Shown: positions 44,706 through 56,400 of the stretch, in pieces
Numbering within the stretch: position 1 is the stretch's first letter
How the letters are laid out: the number at the start of each line of letters is the position of its first letter
NCBI GenBank assembly: GCA_021613335.1
Contig: JAJTWR010000231.1
Coordinates: 4,675,413-4,739,412 of the forward strand
Length of the DNA stretch: 64,000 nt
Origin: Whitmania pigra
Taxonomy: Eukaryota; Annelida; Clitellata; Hirudinida; Haemopidae
Direction: 5' to 3'
Made by a program: the position numbers and the translations under genes
Notes under the pieces: generated by a model
What the model saw: the letters and a program-made list of their open reading frames with translations, nothing else
What the model was told of the DNA's origin: nothing
The model's database searches: none

Positions 44706-44818
44706 TGCACCCGCATGGCCTAACGGTTAAGGATTCGCTTCTCACGATGGCAGCATGGAGTTCAAACCCCGCTGGGGGAGCGCCTCCTAATCATCTAGAT
44801 ATGCAACGTTAATAAAAT
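44706..44818 (+). repeat. tRNA-derived SINE, copy 2
   Basis: GCACCCGCATGGCCTAACGG (A box) and GAGTTCAAACCCC (B box) are followed by the same tail TAATCATCTAGATATGCAAC and AATAAAA. About 80% similar by eye to copy 1. A second tail piece, AAATCATCCTAGTTATGCAAAGGACG, follows at 44835-44862. Confidence 0.82.
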
Positions 44819-45264
44819 ACTTCTTTTTCAGCCCATAAGTCCAAATCATCCTAGTTATGCAAAGGACGTTATTCAAATAAATTAAATTGAATTTCAGCCC
44901 ATAAACGCAATGCAAGTGTGTAAGGCTATACAACTTAAACAATTTGATGATTTACATCATAATTACAAAAGTATAAGCAGCCGGGTAATAAAACGTAAAT
45001 AAATAATGTGGCCGAAAACTCAAAACATCGATTCCTCATTCAGCGCTTCCTGATTGGCTTGATCAACACTAGTTTGACCTAGTTGAATATTTTGATATAT
45101 GAGTAAAGACTCCTTCAAAAACTCCGGCTAGAGTTGTTTGCAGCAGTAATTGATCTTATCACTTATTCATAAGATAATTATCCAGGTCAAGAGGCGTGAT
45201 CTCGCCTTGTTTTATTCGATGTTTTGAGTTATGATATCTGTGGAACACTGCGCCTGCGTCGGAT

Positions 45265-45345
45265 TTGTTTGGTGTAGTGTAAGGGTTCGCATCTCGCGGT
45301 GGCAGCGCGGGCTCGAATCACGTCGGGGGAGCTCCGTCTTACTTG
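45265..45345 (+). repeat. SINE-like tRNA remnant
   Basis: GTGTAAGGGTTCGCATCTCGCGGTGGCAGC and GGCTCGAATCACGTCGGGGGAGC resemble the 3' half of the SINE head with a B box. The A box is not clear and the tail is missing. Confidence 0.5.
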
Positions 45346-45594
45346 CCTTGCTAACGCTGTTTTAGCATATTTTAATAACTTATTATCTTGGTTTGAGCTA
45401 AGGTTAGAGGTAGTTTTAGGTTTTGGTTAGAACTATGTTTATTTTGAAAGCAAAATAATAATTGGTTGTTTTCTAAAAGTTATTTTCTATTTCATTATAG
45501 GCAACATCACGCCTCTTTACCTAGATAATCATCTCATGAATAATTGATGAGACAAGTTTCTGCTGCAAAAAAACTCCAGCCTAGATTTTATCAG

Positions 45595-45796
45595 GGTGAC
45601 CCGTCAAAATAGCCCAGCGACAAAATAGCTCCGTCAAAACATCCCCGTCAATGTATCTTTATAAAAAAATATTTATATGAGTTGATACATTAACCTAGAA
45701 CTTATTTCAAATTTGATTAAATGAAATGAGTTTTATATTTTGAGGGTGCTATTTTGACGGGGCTATTTTGTCGCCGGGCTGTTATGACGGGGTGCC
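45595..45796. mobile_element. MITE-1 copy B, 202 bp, 9-bp TSD
   Basis: Same termini and AT-rich core as copy A at 39370, with an extra GTCAAAACATCCCC block. Flanked by the exact 9-bp duplication TTTTATCAG (45586-45594, 45797-45805). Different target sequences with the same length of duplication confirm that this is a real transposon family. Confidence 0.92.
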
Positions 45797-46060
45797 TTTT
45801 ATCAGGTAGAATGCCCCACATTTTTTCGCCAATTTTTGTGGACCCCTTACGATCATTGTGCGATTCTTAAACCTCTTCCAAAATTATAAAGCGTACTTTG
45901 TAATAAATAAACCTTGTTAGTAATAATTATCAGCTACACGTTCATAAATTAAATCACCAAGGTAACGCACAAACATTGCCTGCCCTTAAAAAAACGCTTC
46001 ACATCTTAGAAACCCTGGCCGCCAAATACAGTCTGTTTTTCATCATTTACCAACATCGAA

Positions 46061-46902
46061 ATGGTTAGTAACATTTTTATTTACCTAGTTTTATCGTGCT
46101 TCACTTTCTGAAAATTTACATGCTATTTCAGGACGATCGAGAAACCTTTAAAGAAGGTTGCTTACATAACTTATTTCGCATCACAAATAATTCAATTTTA
46201 GATCGTTTAGAATGTTCAAAATTATTATTTTACTTAAAATAAGAACTGCTTCACTTAGCAAACTTAGTTTTAACACTTAACATTTAGAATGCAGGTTGGT
46301 ATTTGACCTATTGGATCGAGACCATAGCGGCTTCCTAGAACCAAAAGAATTAGGCGACGGTCTGAGGGCCGTGGGATCAAATCCAACCAAGGACGAAATA
46401 GATGAAATGATAAAAGAAGGGGAGAATACAAGTAATTAGCATTGAATTAGTCCTCAGGAATACCACCCCTATTGCTTATATCCCAAATTTCAGAAAGCGG
46501 TGATGGGAAGCTAAATTTTGAAGAGTTCTTCAATTTAATAACTAAACACAGAAAGCCAGTTGAACAAGAAGAATATTCCTTAATGGAAGCTTTTAAATGC
46601 TTTGATAAAAACGGAGACGGTCGAATCAACAAAGAAGAGCTTAAAGAAGTTCGCTTTTTGAGGGGATTCATAATAATCATACTTTCGTACAAGATAAGTT
46701 ATAATTGTAGGCTTTAACAACCATTGGATTGAACAAGTTGAGTGAAGATGAAGCAAATGATCTTTTCAAAGAAGCTGATATTGATGGCAACGGTCACATT
46801 GAATATAAGGGTTTGTATCATTTCAAAAATAATGGTCTCTGATTCCATTTAGCTCAGTAATTGTGATGAATTTCAGAACTGGTACAGACCATTTTGAAAT
46901 AG
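46061..46902 (+). CDS. Calmodulin-like EF-hand protein, six coding exons
   Basis: Exons 46061-46063, 46132-46156, 46288-46431, 46494-46648, 46711-46810 and 46877-46902 all have GT/AG introns of 62-131 nt and join into 150 codons plus TAG. The first coding exon is just the ATG, as in many calmodulin genes. The product is one residue longer than calmodulin and has four EF-hands. Loop 1 (D19, D21, S23, E30), loop 3 (D95, N97, D99, E106) and loop 4 (D132, D134, N136, E143) are good Ca2+ sites. Loop 2 (about 57-68) has Thr and Ser at the first two ligand positions and probably does not bind Ca2+. Divergence from true calmodulin is high, so troponin-C-like or orphan CaM-like function is possible. 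Likely a cytosolic Ca2+ sensor. AATAAA at 47015 supports the end. Confidence 0.88.
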
Positions 46903-47014
46903 CTTTGGCTCATGAGCTCCAAGAGCCTAACAAATTTGTACTAAAAGGAATTTATGAAAAAGTGCTTGCTCATATTTTGATAAAGCCAATTTCAAGGACA
47001 AACATTTTTCTAGG

Positions 47015-47020
47015 AATAAA
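47015..47020 (+). terminator. Poly(A) signal of the calmodulin-like gene
   Basis: AATAAA 113 bp after the stop codon, followed by an A-rich run. Confidence 0.5.
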
Positions 47021-47459
47021 AAAAAAAGAAGAAATACTGATACAACCAGAAACAAATTGTGTCAAAAATTCGGCTGTCTTTTCACTAATATGAAATTTTT
47101 TTATACGAGTTATCCCCCAAAATGATAATATTCTGAGTCGCAATCACATCAACCAACTTCACTTTTAATAGAGCAATTGAAGAATCTGTCATCTACATTT
47201 TGATCATTATCTCAATAAAGTTCAGTACTCTCTTATTGGCCCAGTCATAAAAACACATAAATGGCATAATTAGAATTAGAGCAATCCTAAAAATTAATAC
47301 TAAATTAATACTTAATCAAAGGTTAAAAAAAAGGCCAAACATGACATTGCAAAATGCTAAACTCAGGTTTAGTAATGGTAAATTCAGTTAATTTGAATAC
47401 AAATCAAGGGAGAAATGGTAGAAACCACAATATTTTGAAGACTTTAATGTTAAAAATTG

Positions 47460-50400
47460 TCAATCAAATTCTGGACCAAAGTTTAAATAATGGAGAATTT
47501 TTGGAGGGAGTGTGAACTTTGAAATGGGCAACCTGTTTTCGAGTAGCACAGCCCTGCAAAGTGCTTGCAGGCAGAAAGCAGGTAAAGGCAGCCGATAAAC
47601 CTGAACATGGTGATGCTGGATAGAATCATGCCTTTTCCTATTGTCCGACTGTGCAGCTAGATTGTGACCATCACACTTAGGGCTAAATGGAGTAGAATCT
47701 CCTGACACATTTAACATACCATCCACTGTCACAGCCATTTTTGTTCCACAAATTGAAAATACTGGTACATAATTGGTTGGACATGTATGTAACTGACATA
47801 TGTATCGATGGTACTGAATGCATTGCAGTGTCTTGGCATTATCTGCATCAAATATATACAGAGCACAATTCATTACAGATAAATTGGGATGATACTGGTA
47901 TCTCCTGCTCCGAAAGTGATATGGATGATTTAAATTTAGAAGTCCCCTAGTTGCACCTTGGTCTTGAACACAAATTGATTTCTTTTCCCTGCATCTACAC
48001 TCACCAAGTTCCAGCATTGTTACCACTATTAACCTCCCATCTCTACTGTGCCTTAAATCTACAGGTTTTGTTGAAAAATCAGATGAAGAGGGTGATGATG
48101 ATCTTATCTGGCTTGCCCCCATAATAGCTTCTTCCCAAGGGTCATCAAGTCTGTGATTCACAAAAGTGATGTTCCAAGTCCAGTCAGTAATGTCGGTTCT
48201 GTTCTTAGGCTGTTCAAGAAATTTCTTACTATGAAAACTTAAACACATCCCATCAGAAAATGATAACTAACTTTTGATGGCACCACATCTTCATTTGACA
48301 TTATTTCAGATACAGATAAAGATACAATATTTTTTGGGGGGGTTGAGGGAGCCATGAGCTCAACTAGATTCAAATTATTCCCTTCATAGACTTGTCCAAA
48401 ATCCGTTAATGATATCCGACGCCATCTGTAGCGAGGGTCAAAAGAAAAACGACAAAAATCATCCTTTATTGGCACTCGAGAAAGTAAATGCTTTGAAGAC
48501 ATGTCATAAAGGAGCAATTCAGCTAAAGGCACAGTTTCAGTACCAGAACCTTCCTCATCATCAAACACTGAAGAAGAAATTAAATTTGAAGGTCCATGAC
48601 TAGTCAATCCAGAATCAGAAAATATTAAAGGATCATGATGAAATGGATCTGAACAAGATTTCACGATTTGAGAATAGCTGGTTAGGTTGTTTAATCCGTT
48701 CTGGTTGGGTGATCGGAATAACTTTGGTTTTAGAACCAAACATTTGGATCTATCCGGACTTAATTCTCCAGAAAAGTTTTCGTTGGCATATTCAATTGGC
48801 TGTTTACCAAAAACTCCCATAAATTTATTACTTTCCAAGTCCAAGATACCAAATTGAGAATTACCATTTCTTGATAGATGTAACACCACAAGGCTTTAAA
48901 AATTTTTAAATCAAGGTATGTTAAAAATTTGTAAGAATTTTAATTTTTATGATGTTATAAAAATTCTACTTGTATAAGATGGAAAGATTCATTGTAAAAT
49001 GATGTACAGAAATAGACATACTTTTTAGTTAATTACACATTTGTAAATATTTAATATCATGAGTATTTTTCAGAGCATTTGAATAATCACCAAATGTCTA
49101 TCACAAACATTCACTAAAGATCATCTGCTTAAACCTTATCACTTATCAAACTTTATATTTATATATTATTTATATTTTCTTCAAATGACATTAAAAGGTC
49201 ACAGCACCTGTTTTATGCTTGCCTGTTTAAACTTTATTGTGATTTTGTAATCCATGGTCAAAACAACATCATTAGACTGAACCAGGGGCCCACAAGGGTT
49301 TTTAAATATTACAATCATGATCCCTACATGTTATCCATTCGACTCAAGTTTACAGTCTTGAACCAATGTCTTAGCACCAACTTGTATTTCCAACAAGCTA
49401 TTTGTGGACAAGGGGGAGGGGGAATCAAAAATTTTGCAGATATATTTTATGGACCAGTGCATGTAATGTCATTAGGGTTGGTGTCAGCAGGTGTATGAAA
49501 CCTACGGTGTCACTCCTTAGACTAGTGGTTCTCAATCTGGGGATTGCCTGAGGTTTTTGACAGGGGTCACCGAAGGCAGTAAACATTTAATATTTTTGTA
49601 ATATATTTTTAAAAATATTTCTTAAAGACATAATTTTAACAAAACCTCATCCTTAACCCTAAATATAATTTTGAGCAAAATGCCTTTTATGGTGCAAGCA
49701 TTTTCGGCTAATATATAATGTCACATCAGGCCGTTTACTGGATGGCAGAGATGCTTGCGGAGATTGTGTAACGCTTTAGCGACTGGCTTGTAGGCTGGCT
49801 GGATTCAAAGTACCAACTGTGTCCTGAACTTGGTGCAACCAACTAATTATGTTATTTGATATTGTACATTGTACAGTGAAAGATTTGTTCAATAAGTTTT
49901 TGTTTGCTAGTGAGCAAACATTTGTTGGTTGTTGCCATCTTGAATTTAGCAAGCACTGCCATGTCACTTAAAATGTTGCGATGTTTAGAAACTCTTATAA
50001 TACAAAATAAAATCAAGCAATCAACAAAATGGATAACTTAAAAGCATGACAATATGTGTCATGTTCGCTTATTTAAAACTAACTAAATCTCACAAGCATG
50101 GGCTATTGTAGAAAAGTTAAATTCAAAGGTTAAATACAATTTTTTTTATATTATTTAGAAGTGAAAAACAGCAGTGACAATGATCCCTGAGTGAAAGGTA
50201 GCCCAATCAAATTGCCTTAGCACAACAAGTTCTGCAGCATCAGAAAGGTTGAGAACTGTTGCCCTAGACATTCATCACAAATCATAAGTTGCTAGCCAAA
50301 AATCTGACAAACAATAATATGTTGCATTATAAGATATTAATTTAATATCAGTAAAATTTTAGTGAAATATTAATATAATAAAGTACTGATAATGACAATT

Positions 50401-53400
50401 ATAATTGTATTTATATGTAAAACATAAGCAGGTAACCAGATATGTAAACAAAACAACAAATTAGAACACTGTGATTTTGAATCTTCTTAATTCAGTGCAT
50501 CTTATGTGTAACAGATTAAATATTAATAGTTATTTCGGAAGGACGAGTGCAAAAATAAAAAGCTATTGTATCAAATGCAAGAAAGGAATTGTGGAAGACT
50601 CAATGGACAGGAATGTTACAGCTTTATGTAAAGAAAATAAGTTGGAAATCTGAATGATCTGCAAATGGTAAGCAGAATATGATGACCCCAGTTAACTAGT
50701 GGAGGGAAATGCTAAGAAGTGCAGGTGTGGATCAGAAATTCTGGGAAGCCTAACCTGCAAGAGGTAATGAGTTGGGCTAAGAATTCTGTGTTGCCAATGT
50801 GGCAGGGTACATGAACAAGAAATACATTTAAGGAGAGTTCTTTTGCTAAACATGAGAGATTGAGACCACAGATGGGTCTGCAGAAATGGATTAGCAAGAA
50901 ATTCAGGTAGGAATTCAAGGTTAGGAGAATTATAATGATGTTCCACAATGAAAAAGAGCAATGAAGAAGTGATTTATTAAATTTGAAATAAATTGAAATA
51001 CATTTAACTGAAATATTTTTAATTGAAATATATTTAATTGAAATACATTTAATTGAAATATATTTAATTGAAATATATTTAATGTAAATACATTATTATT
51101 AACCTAATGAATTATGAAACTTATTATTTGCAGACATCTTTTATTAAAATAATTTATAAATATTCCAATTTGAGCAAGATTGAGAGAGACTTTTTTAAAA
51201 AGAGATCTGTTTATTTGAGAGGGAATTGATGAGACAGAGAACCTTGTCCAGACCTTTTTTTAAAAGCCACGTTAGTTGGATCAAGAGAGCACTGTTTATT
51301 TGGGTGATGAGACAGAACCTTGTCCAGATTGACCGGGGAAAAGCTGACCAATGGTGTGCCAAAGTAGGATGTTGGAGGTAGAGTCTGACACATGGCTGTC
51401 GAAGCTCTAATTCTGTCGAGTCTTTCACCACTTCAGGCAATTTCAACTCCCCTACGTGAGGTAGCAGCCTGAGAGCAGATAACATTTGAATATGAAGATG
51501 GTGTTGCGCAAGAAGTTTCTCTTTTGCAAAAAAAGATCTCTGTATAAAGAGTTCCATGTCAAATATTTCTGGTGAGCCTAACTGTGACGAGTGTGGACTT
51601 GAGAAAGTCATTTATGAAGGATAAATCTCATCCCGCCTTGTAGTTTCCTCCAAAGGGGGACATGGCAAGCAGGCCTAATCCTAGGATGTGAGACTTCTGA
51701 TCAGAATCAGATGGCATGTGGCTATGAAAGTTGTTTCAGATAGTTGATCTCTGCAGTGCTTTTCTACTCCTCCTCCTGGACATGTCTGAGGAATTTGACA
51801 ATATAAGCCATGGAATACTCCTAAACAGATTATAAAAATCATTTGGAGTGCATCAGCAAATTTGGCTTAAAAGGATCAACGTAACTAATGAGGAAATAAT
51901 AAGACAATTTGGCAATTCAGTTTCACTTCAAAAACGTCGACTTAATAGGGTTGGCGAGTTAACTGAGGCTGAGATAAGTGGGCTCCACTTTATTATTGAG
52001 GAAATTTTATATGATATCCTGTAGGTTATTTTGAGCCAGTGCAGACTTTTCATTATTGGTGTGATGTGCTCAGAGGCTCTGGATCCAGAGATAAGCCTTG
52101 CCTCTACATTCAACAAGTCCTGATGGTTGTGGAGATCCTTCTGCTGACATTCATAAGTAAAGTTGCAGTAGTCAGGTTTTGTCAAAATGAATTGCACCAT
52201 CAAGTAATGAATGTGCTGTGCAGAATTAATTTGCTTTGCTTCTCTGAGAAATGTTGCATAGCAGCTTGCAGACACCCTTCTGACCTGCTCATCTATTGTC
52301 AAGCCTGAGTCCAAATAAGCCCCGGTGAAACAAGTCGAGCTTTATTAAGACGCAAAGGTATTGTGGGGACAAGGTGTAGCTTTGACTCAGAACTAAACCA
52401 TATTGCATCCTTTTTATTAGAGTTAAGATGTAGACGGTTAAAAGATGCCCAAACACCAATATCAGAATCTGTGCCGACTTTAAAACCGGACTCAACAATG
52501 CGTTAGAAATGCATCGACATCCATTACCTACTCCGGAAGAAATCTTTGCATGCCTAAACCAAGGAGCATGGTTCACACAGATCAATTTCGCTGATGCCTA
52601 TTTGCAAATGGAAGTCGAAGAGGACTCAAAGGAACTGTTGACAATAAGTACACAGAGAGGACTATTCCAATATCAAAGGTTACCCTTCGGAGTTAAATGT
52701 GCCCCAGGCATTTTTCAAGAAGCGATGGACTGCATGCTTACGGGATTAGAGGGCTGTGCGGCTTACTTGGATGACGTGATCGTGACAGGGTCGACGCTGG
52801 AGGAACACAATCAGAATGTGCATGCTCTTTTTGAGAGAGTATCCGAGTGCGGGTTTCACTAAAAAGGTTGGAGAAGTGTTCCTTCGCGAAAAGAGAGATC
52901 CAGTTTTTGAGAGATGTGGTTAATAAGAGTGGATGGAAACCTGATCCAGAAAAGATTCAGGCAATCGAGGAAATGCCAGCTCCCAAAATCAGAAACAGTT
53001 TAAATCATTTTTGGGAATGGTTAGTTATTATTCATCTTTTCTTCCAGAAATGCAATCAATGAGGGGTCCATTGGATGAACTGGAGAGAGACGACAGATAC
53101 GAGTGGAGATCATACCACCAGAAAGTTTTTGATAAGTTAAAAAAAGTACTACAGTCAGATGCCAATAAGAAATGAACCATCGCCATGGCCAGCACCCACT
53201 TGTGCTTGGGAGAGAATTCATATTGACTTCACAGATCCTATATATATGGAAGGAATGATGTATTTGGTAGTTGGGCATGCATACTCTAAATGACCTGAAG
53301 TAGTGCAAATGAAGACTACAACTTCCACTGCCACAATTAGAGAAATAAACAAGATTTTCGCTCAACATGGATTTCCGAGAGTGCTACAATGGAACACAGT

Positions 53401-56400
53401 TCACTTCAAAAGAGTTTGGAGAATACTGTAAATTACATGGAATCAAGCATATAAAATCTCCACCTTACCAGCCACATTGCAATGGACAGGCTGAAAGATT
53501 TGTGGATACTTTATAAAAGACCTTACAAAAATTAAAAGGGTTAGGAGCTACAGTAGACATGCTTCAAAGATTTTTGTTGATGTACAGAACAACACCATGT
53601 CCATTTTCACCAGGACAAAAGACACCAGAAAATCTGATGGGAAGGCAGTCAAGAACAAAATTATGCGATATCCAACTTAATGAACATCGAAATAATTCTC
53701 AAGATGGAAGAATTAAAAAAGGAAATGGTCATCATAGACAGTTTTCAGAAGATGACAAGGTTTATGTTCGTTGGTATGATAATCCAAACTATCCTTCATG
53801 GGTACCAGGCAAAATTCTAAGGAAACATGGACGATTACATCGAAGTAAACAGGAGATAGTATGTCGACATGTCAACCAATTGAAACCATGTAGTACTGAA
53901 GGAGCTCTAAAAGAGTTATTCTATATGTTCAATCTACCACTCAAGCCAGTTGATAAAACAAAACAGGCAACGGAATCAACGGTAATGAAGAACAAGGATG
54001 AAATCGAACAGGCACCCGCTGAAGAAGAGTGTACAAACACGATGTGAAGAAGCCACTGAGAGCTTTCATGACCGCTGTAGGCAAGCTGGGCGTTTGCAGG
54101 TAAAAAGCAGTTAGTATGCGAAATTAAGAAGCCTTTGAGAGCTTTCACGGTCACTCCAGTCCAGGCAGCAGCGACTGGCATAACAAGGCCAACGAGCGCT
54201 TCTCATAACTGGCAGTAAATATTGGGTCCAGAAAGAAAAAAACTGGAGGGGATATCCGGCTGATCACCGGATGTGGCCCGCTCCCCGAAACCTTAAGGAG
54301 AGTCAAAGGGCCGAAACGTTTGAAAACGGGGGAAACTCCTCAGAGGATCCCTGTCGGAGCTCCAAGGCAGAGTAACAAAAAAAATTACCATATTGATACC
54401 ACCGCATGCATGAACACAATCCATTTGGCCAACCTTCATGCCTGCACTCTAGGTTCTCAGGGAAGAAATAAAAGAGAAAGTTGCTGATCTTCATCTATGC
54501 TGAGCTCATCCAAGGCTTTGAGCAAGAACAAATTTTTCAAAGACCCTTACAAATTCAGGAAAACAATCTTCCAAAAAACTCTTAGTAAGAATCAATTGGA
54601 GTTAATCTTAGTCAAACTGACAGTGGTGCTCTCTGTAGTGTGGCTTTGATGAAAAGGTTGGATATCCCGGTAGTTCCTCTGCCGACCAGAGCCTTCAAAG
54701 CAGTGGTCCCGTCAATACCTCTTAACACTACATTTAGGCTAGAGAGAGTCTTATAATCAGTGCTTATGATCAATTTAATGTGAAATCTGGTGCTGCTTTT
54801 GTTTGCCCAAGTACATGTCTATGTCTGCTCCAACAGCAAGTTTGTCAGAGTACTTCTCATGTTGTACTGCATCAGTAGGTCTCAACAAAAGACTGGGTAA
54901 TGTATAACTTTCTTCAGAACCAGCTGTGACCTCATTAGTTTCAACTTCCAAATGAACATCACAACAAGTTCATGCAATTTGTGCACCAGCTGTAGGAATT
55001 AACCAGGGTACAAAATACATGTTTAGATATGAAACTTTCTAACAGTGTAATTTTATGCTTTTTTCAACTTCTTAAAACTATTTTCAATGCTAGCATGCAA
55101 ATTCAAATGAATGCAGTTATTGGCTGCAAGATGTAATTCATAATTTCATGACTCATTTTCACATAAAAAGTACTTGTGTTTACTATACCTTCAGTAACTA
55201 TCTTTGGTTATCAATCTTAATCGAAGTCTCAAGTGAAATTCAGACTTTTTGGGTCGCTTAACTTTAGGATAGAAAGAAAAAGGTCACCTCCTAAAGTTTT
55301 ACTTGGGTTTTTCTAACATTGGAAAAAGCTAAAATGAACTCATTTCCTAATGACAATTTAATGTGCGTTTAAGAGTCTTTCCAATAAGACCTTGAAATTG
55401 ATGAAACAAGTCCAAACCGAAAGCTGTCTTAATATTTCTAGGCCACAAATTGATTTGCATAATTTATAGGAACTAGTGAACCAAATGAAGTGAAATTTTA
55501 TGCATGACTTACAAATGGTGTTTTATTTAATTGCTGAAAATTTCAGCAAGATATGTTAATGTTTAAGGAAATTATCCATAAAAAGTGGGTGTCTTAATAA
55601 TATTTCTAGCACTGTATAATCAGAAATTACAGTCACAAAAGCCTGTTAACTTTCAGCACAAGTCCACAAACAGATTATCACACATTCTAGTCTAATGGCT
55701 GCTCAATGTCAGACCAGCACATCAAAAGAAACATCTGACAGCTGCACTAGTTGGTATAAGAGTGTTCAATTGGATCAACTGGTTCGACTATCATTGCCTG
55801 CTTTTCTTTTATGTGCATTTCTTGTCAACTTTTCATGTTCTGAAACATGTGCTGGATGCACACGTTCCACATATTTATTCAAGTCAAATGGAAAATTTTG
55901 AAATGCTGAACACATAGTTCTTTATGGTTTTATAACTTGACAAACTTACTGAGAATTAATGTTCTACCTTATTTACAACAATATTTCTAATACATTATGT
56001 ATGGCTGATTTTTAAATAAGTTTTTTAATGAATTTATTATTTTAAATCTTAGTCTCAGGCCCTTAGAATGCATAGAATAAAATACAGAGATGGGCTTTAA
56101 CTACTTAAAAAGTAGCTAACTACAATAGTTCACTATTTTTATAAAAAAAGTAGTTAGTAACTATTTTCAACTACTTTTTAAATAAGTATTTAGTAACTAC
56201 TCCTTAACTACTTGCATAGTAGTTAACTACTTTTTAACTATTTTTTAGCTACTTTTCAGCTACTTTTCAGTTGACATTTGATAAAATTAATTTTCTTTTC
56301 AACTGAACAAGACATAATTTACTGGCATATTTATTTACACTAGTGTAACATTATCAACAAACTTTTATTGTCCAAATTAATCAAAAACAGAAGTATACAA

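Noticed and set aside
48409..48603. Plus-strand ORF in exon 3 of the SOCS-box gene
   Set aside because: Antisense shadow of a splice-supported coding exon.
54231..54360. 3' LTR of Gypsy-3 starting after the purine tract
   Set aside because: No second copy of this sequence exists in the window, so LTR identity cannot be shown.
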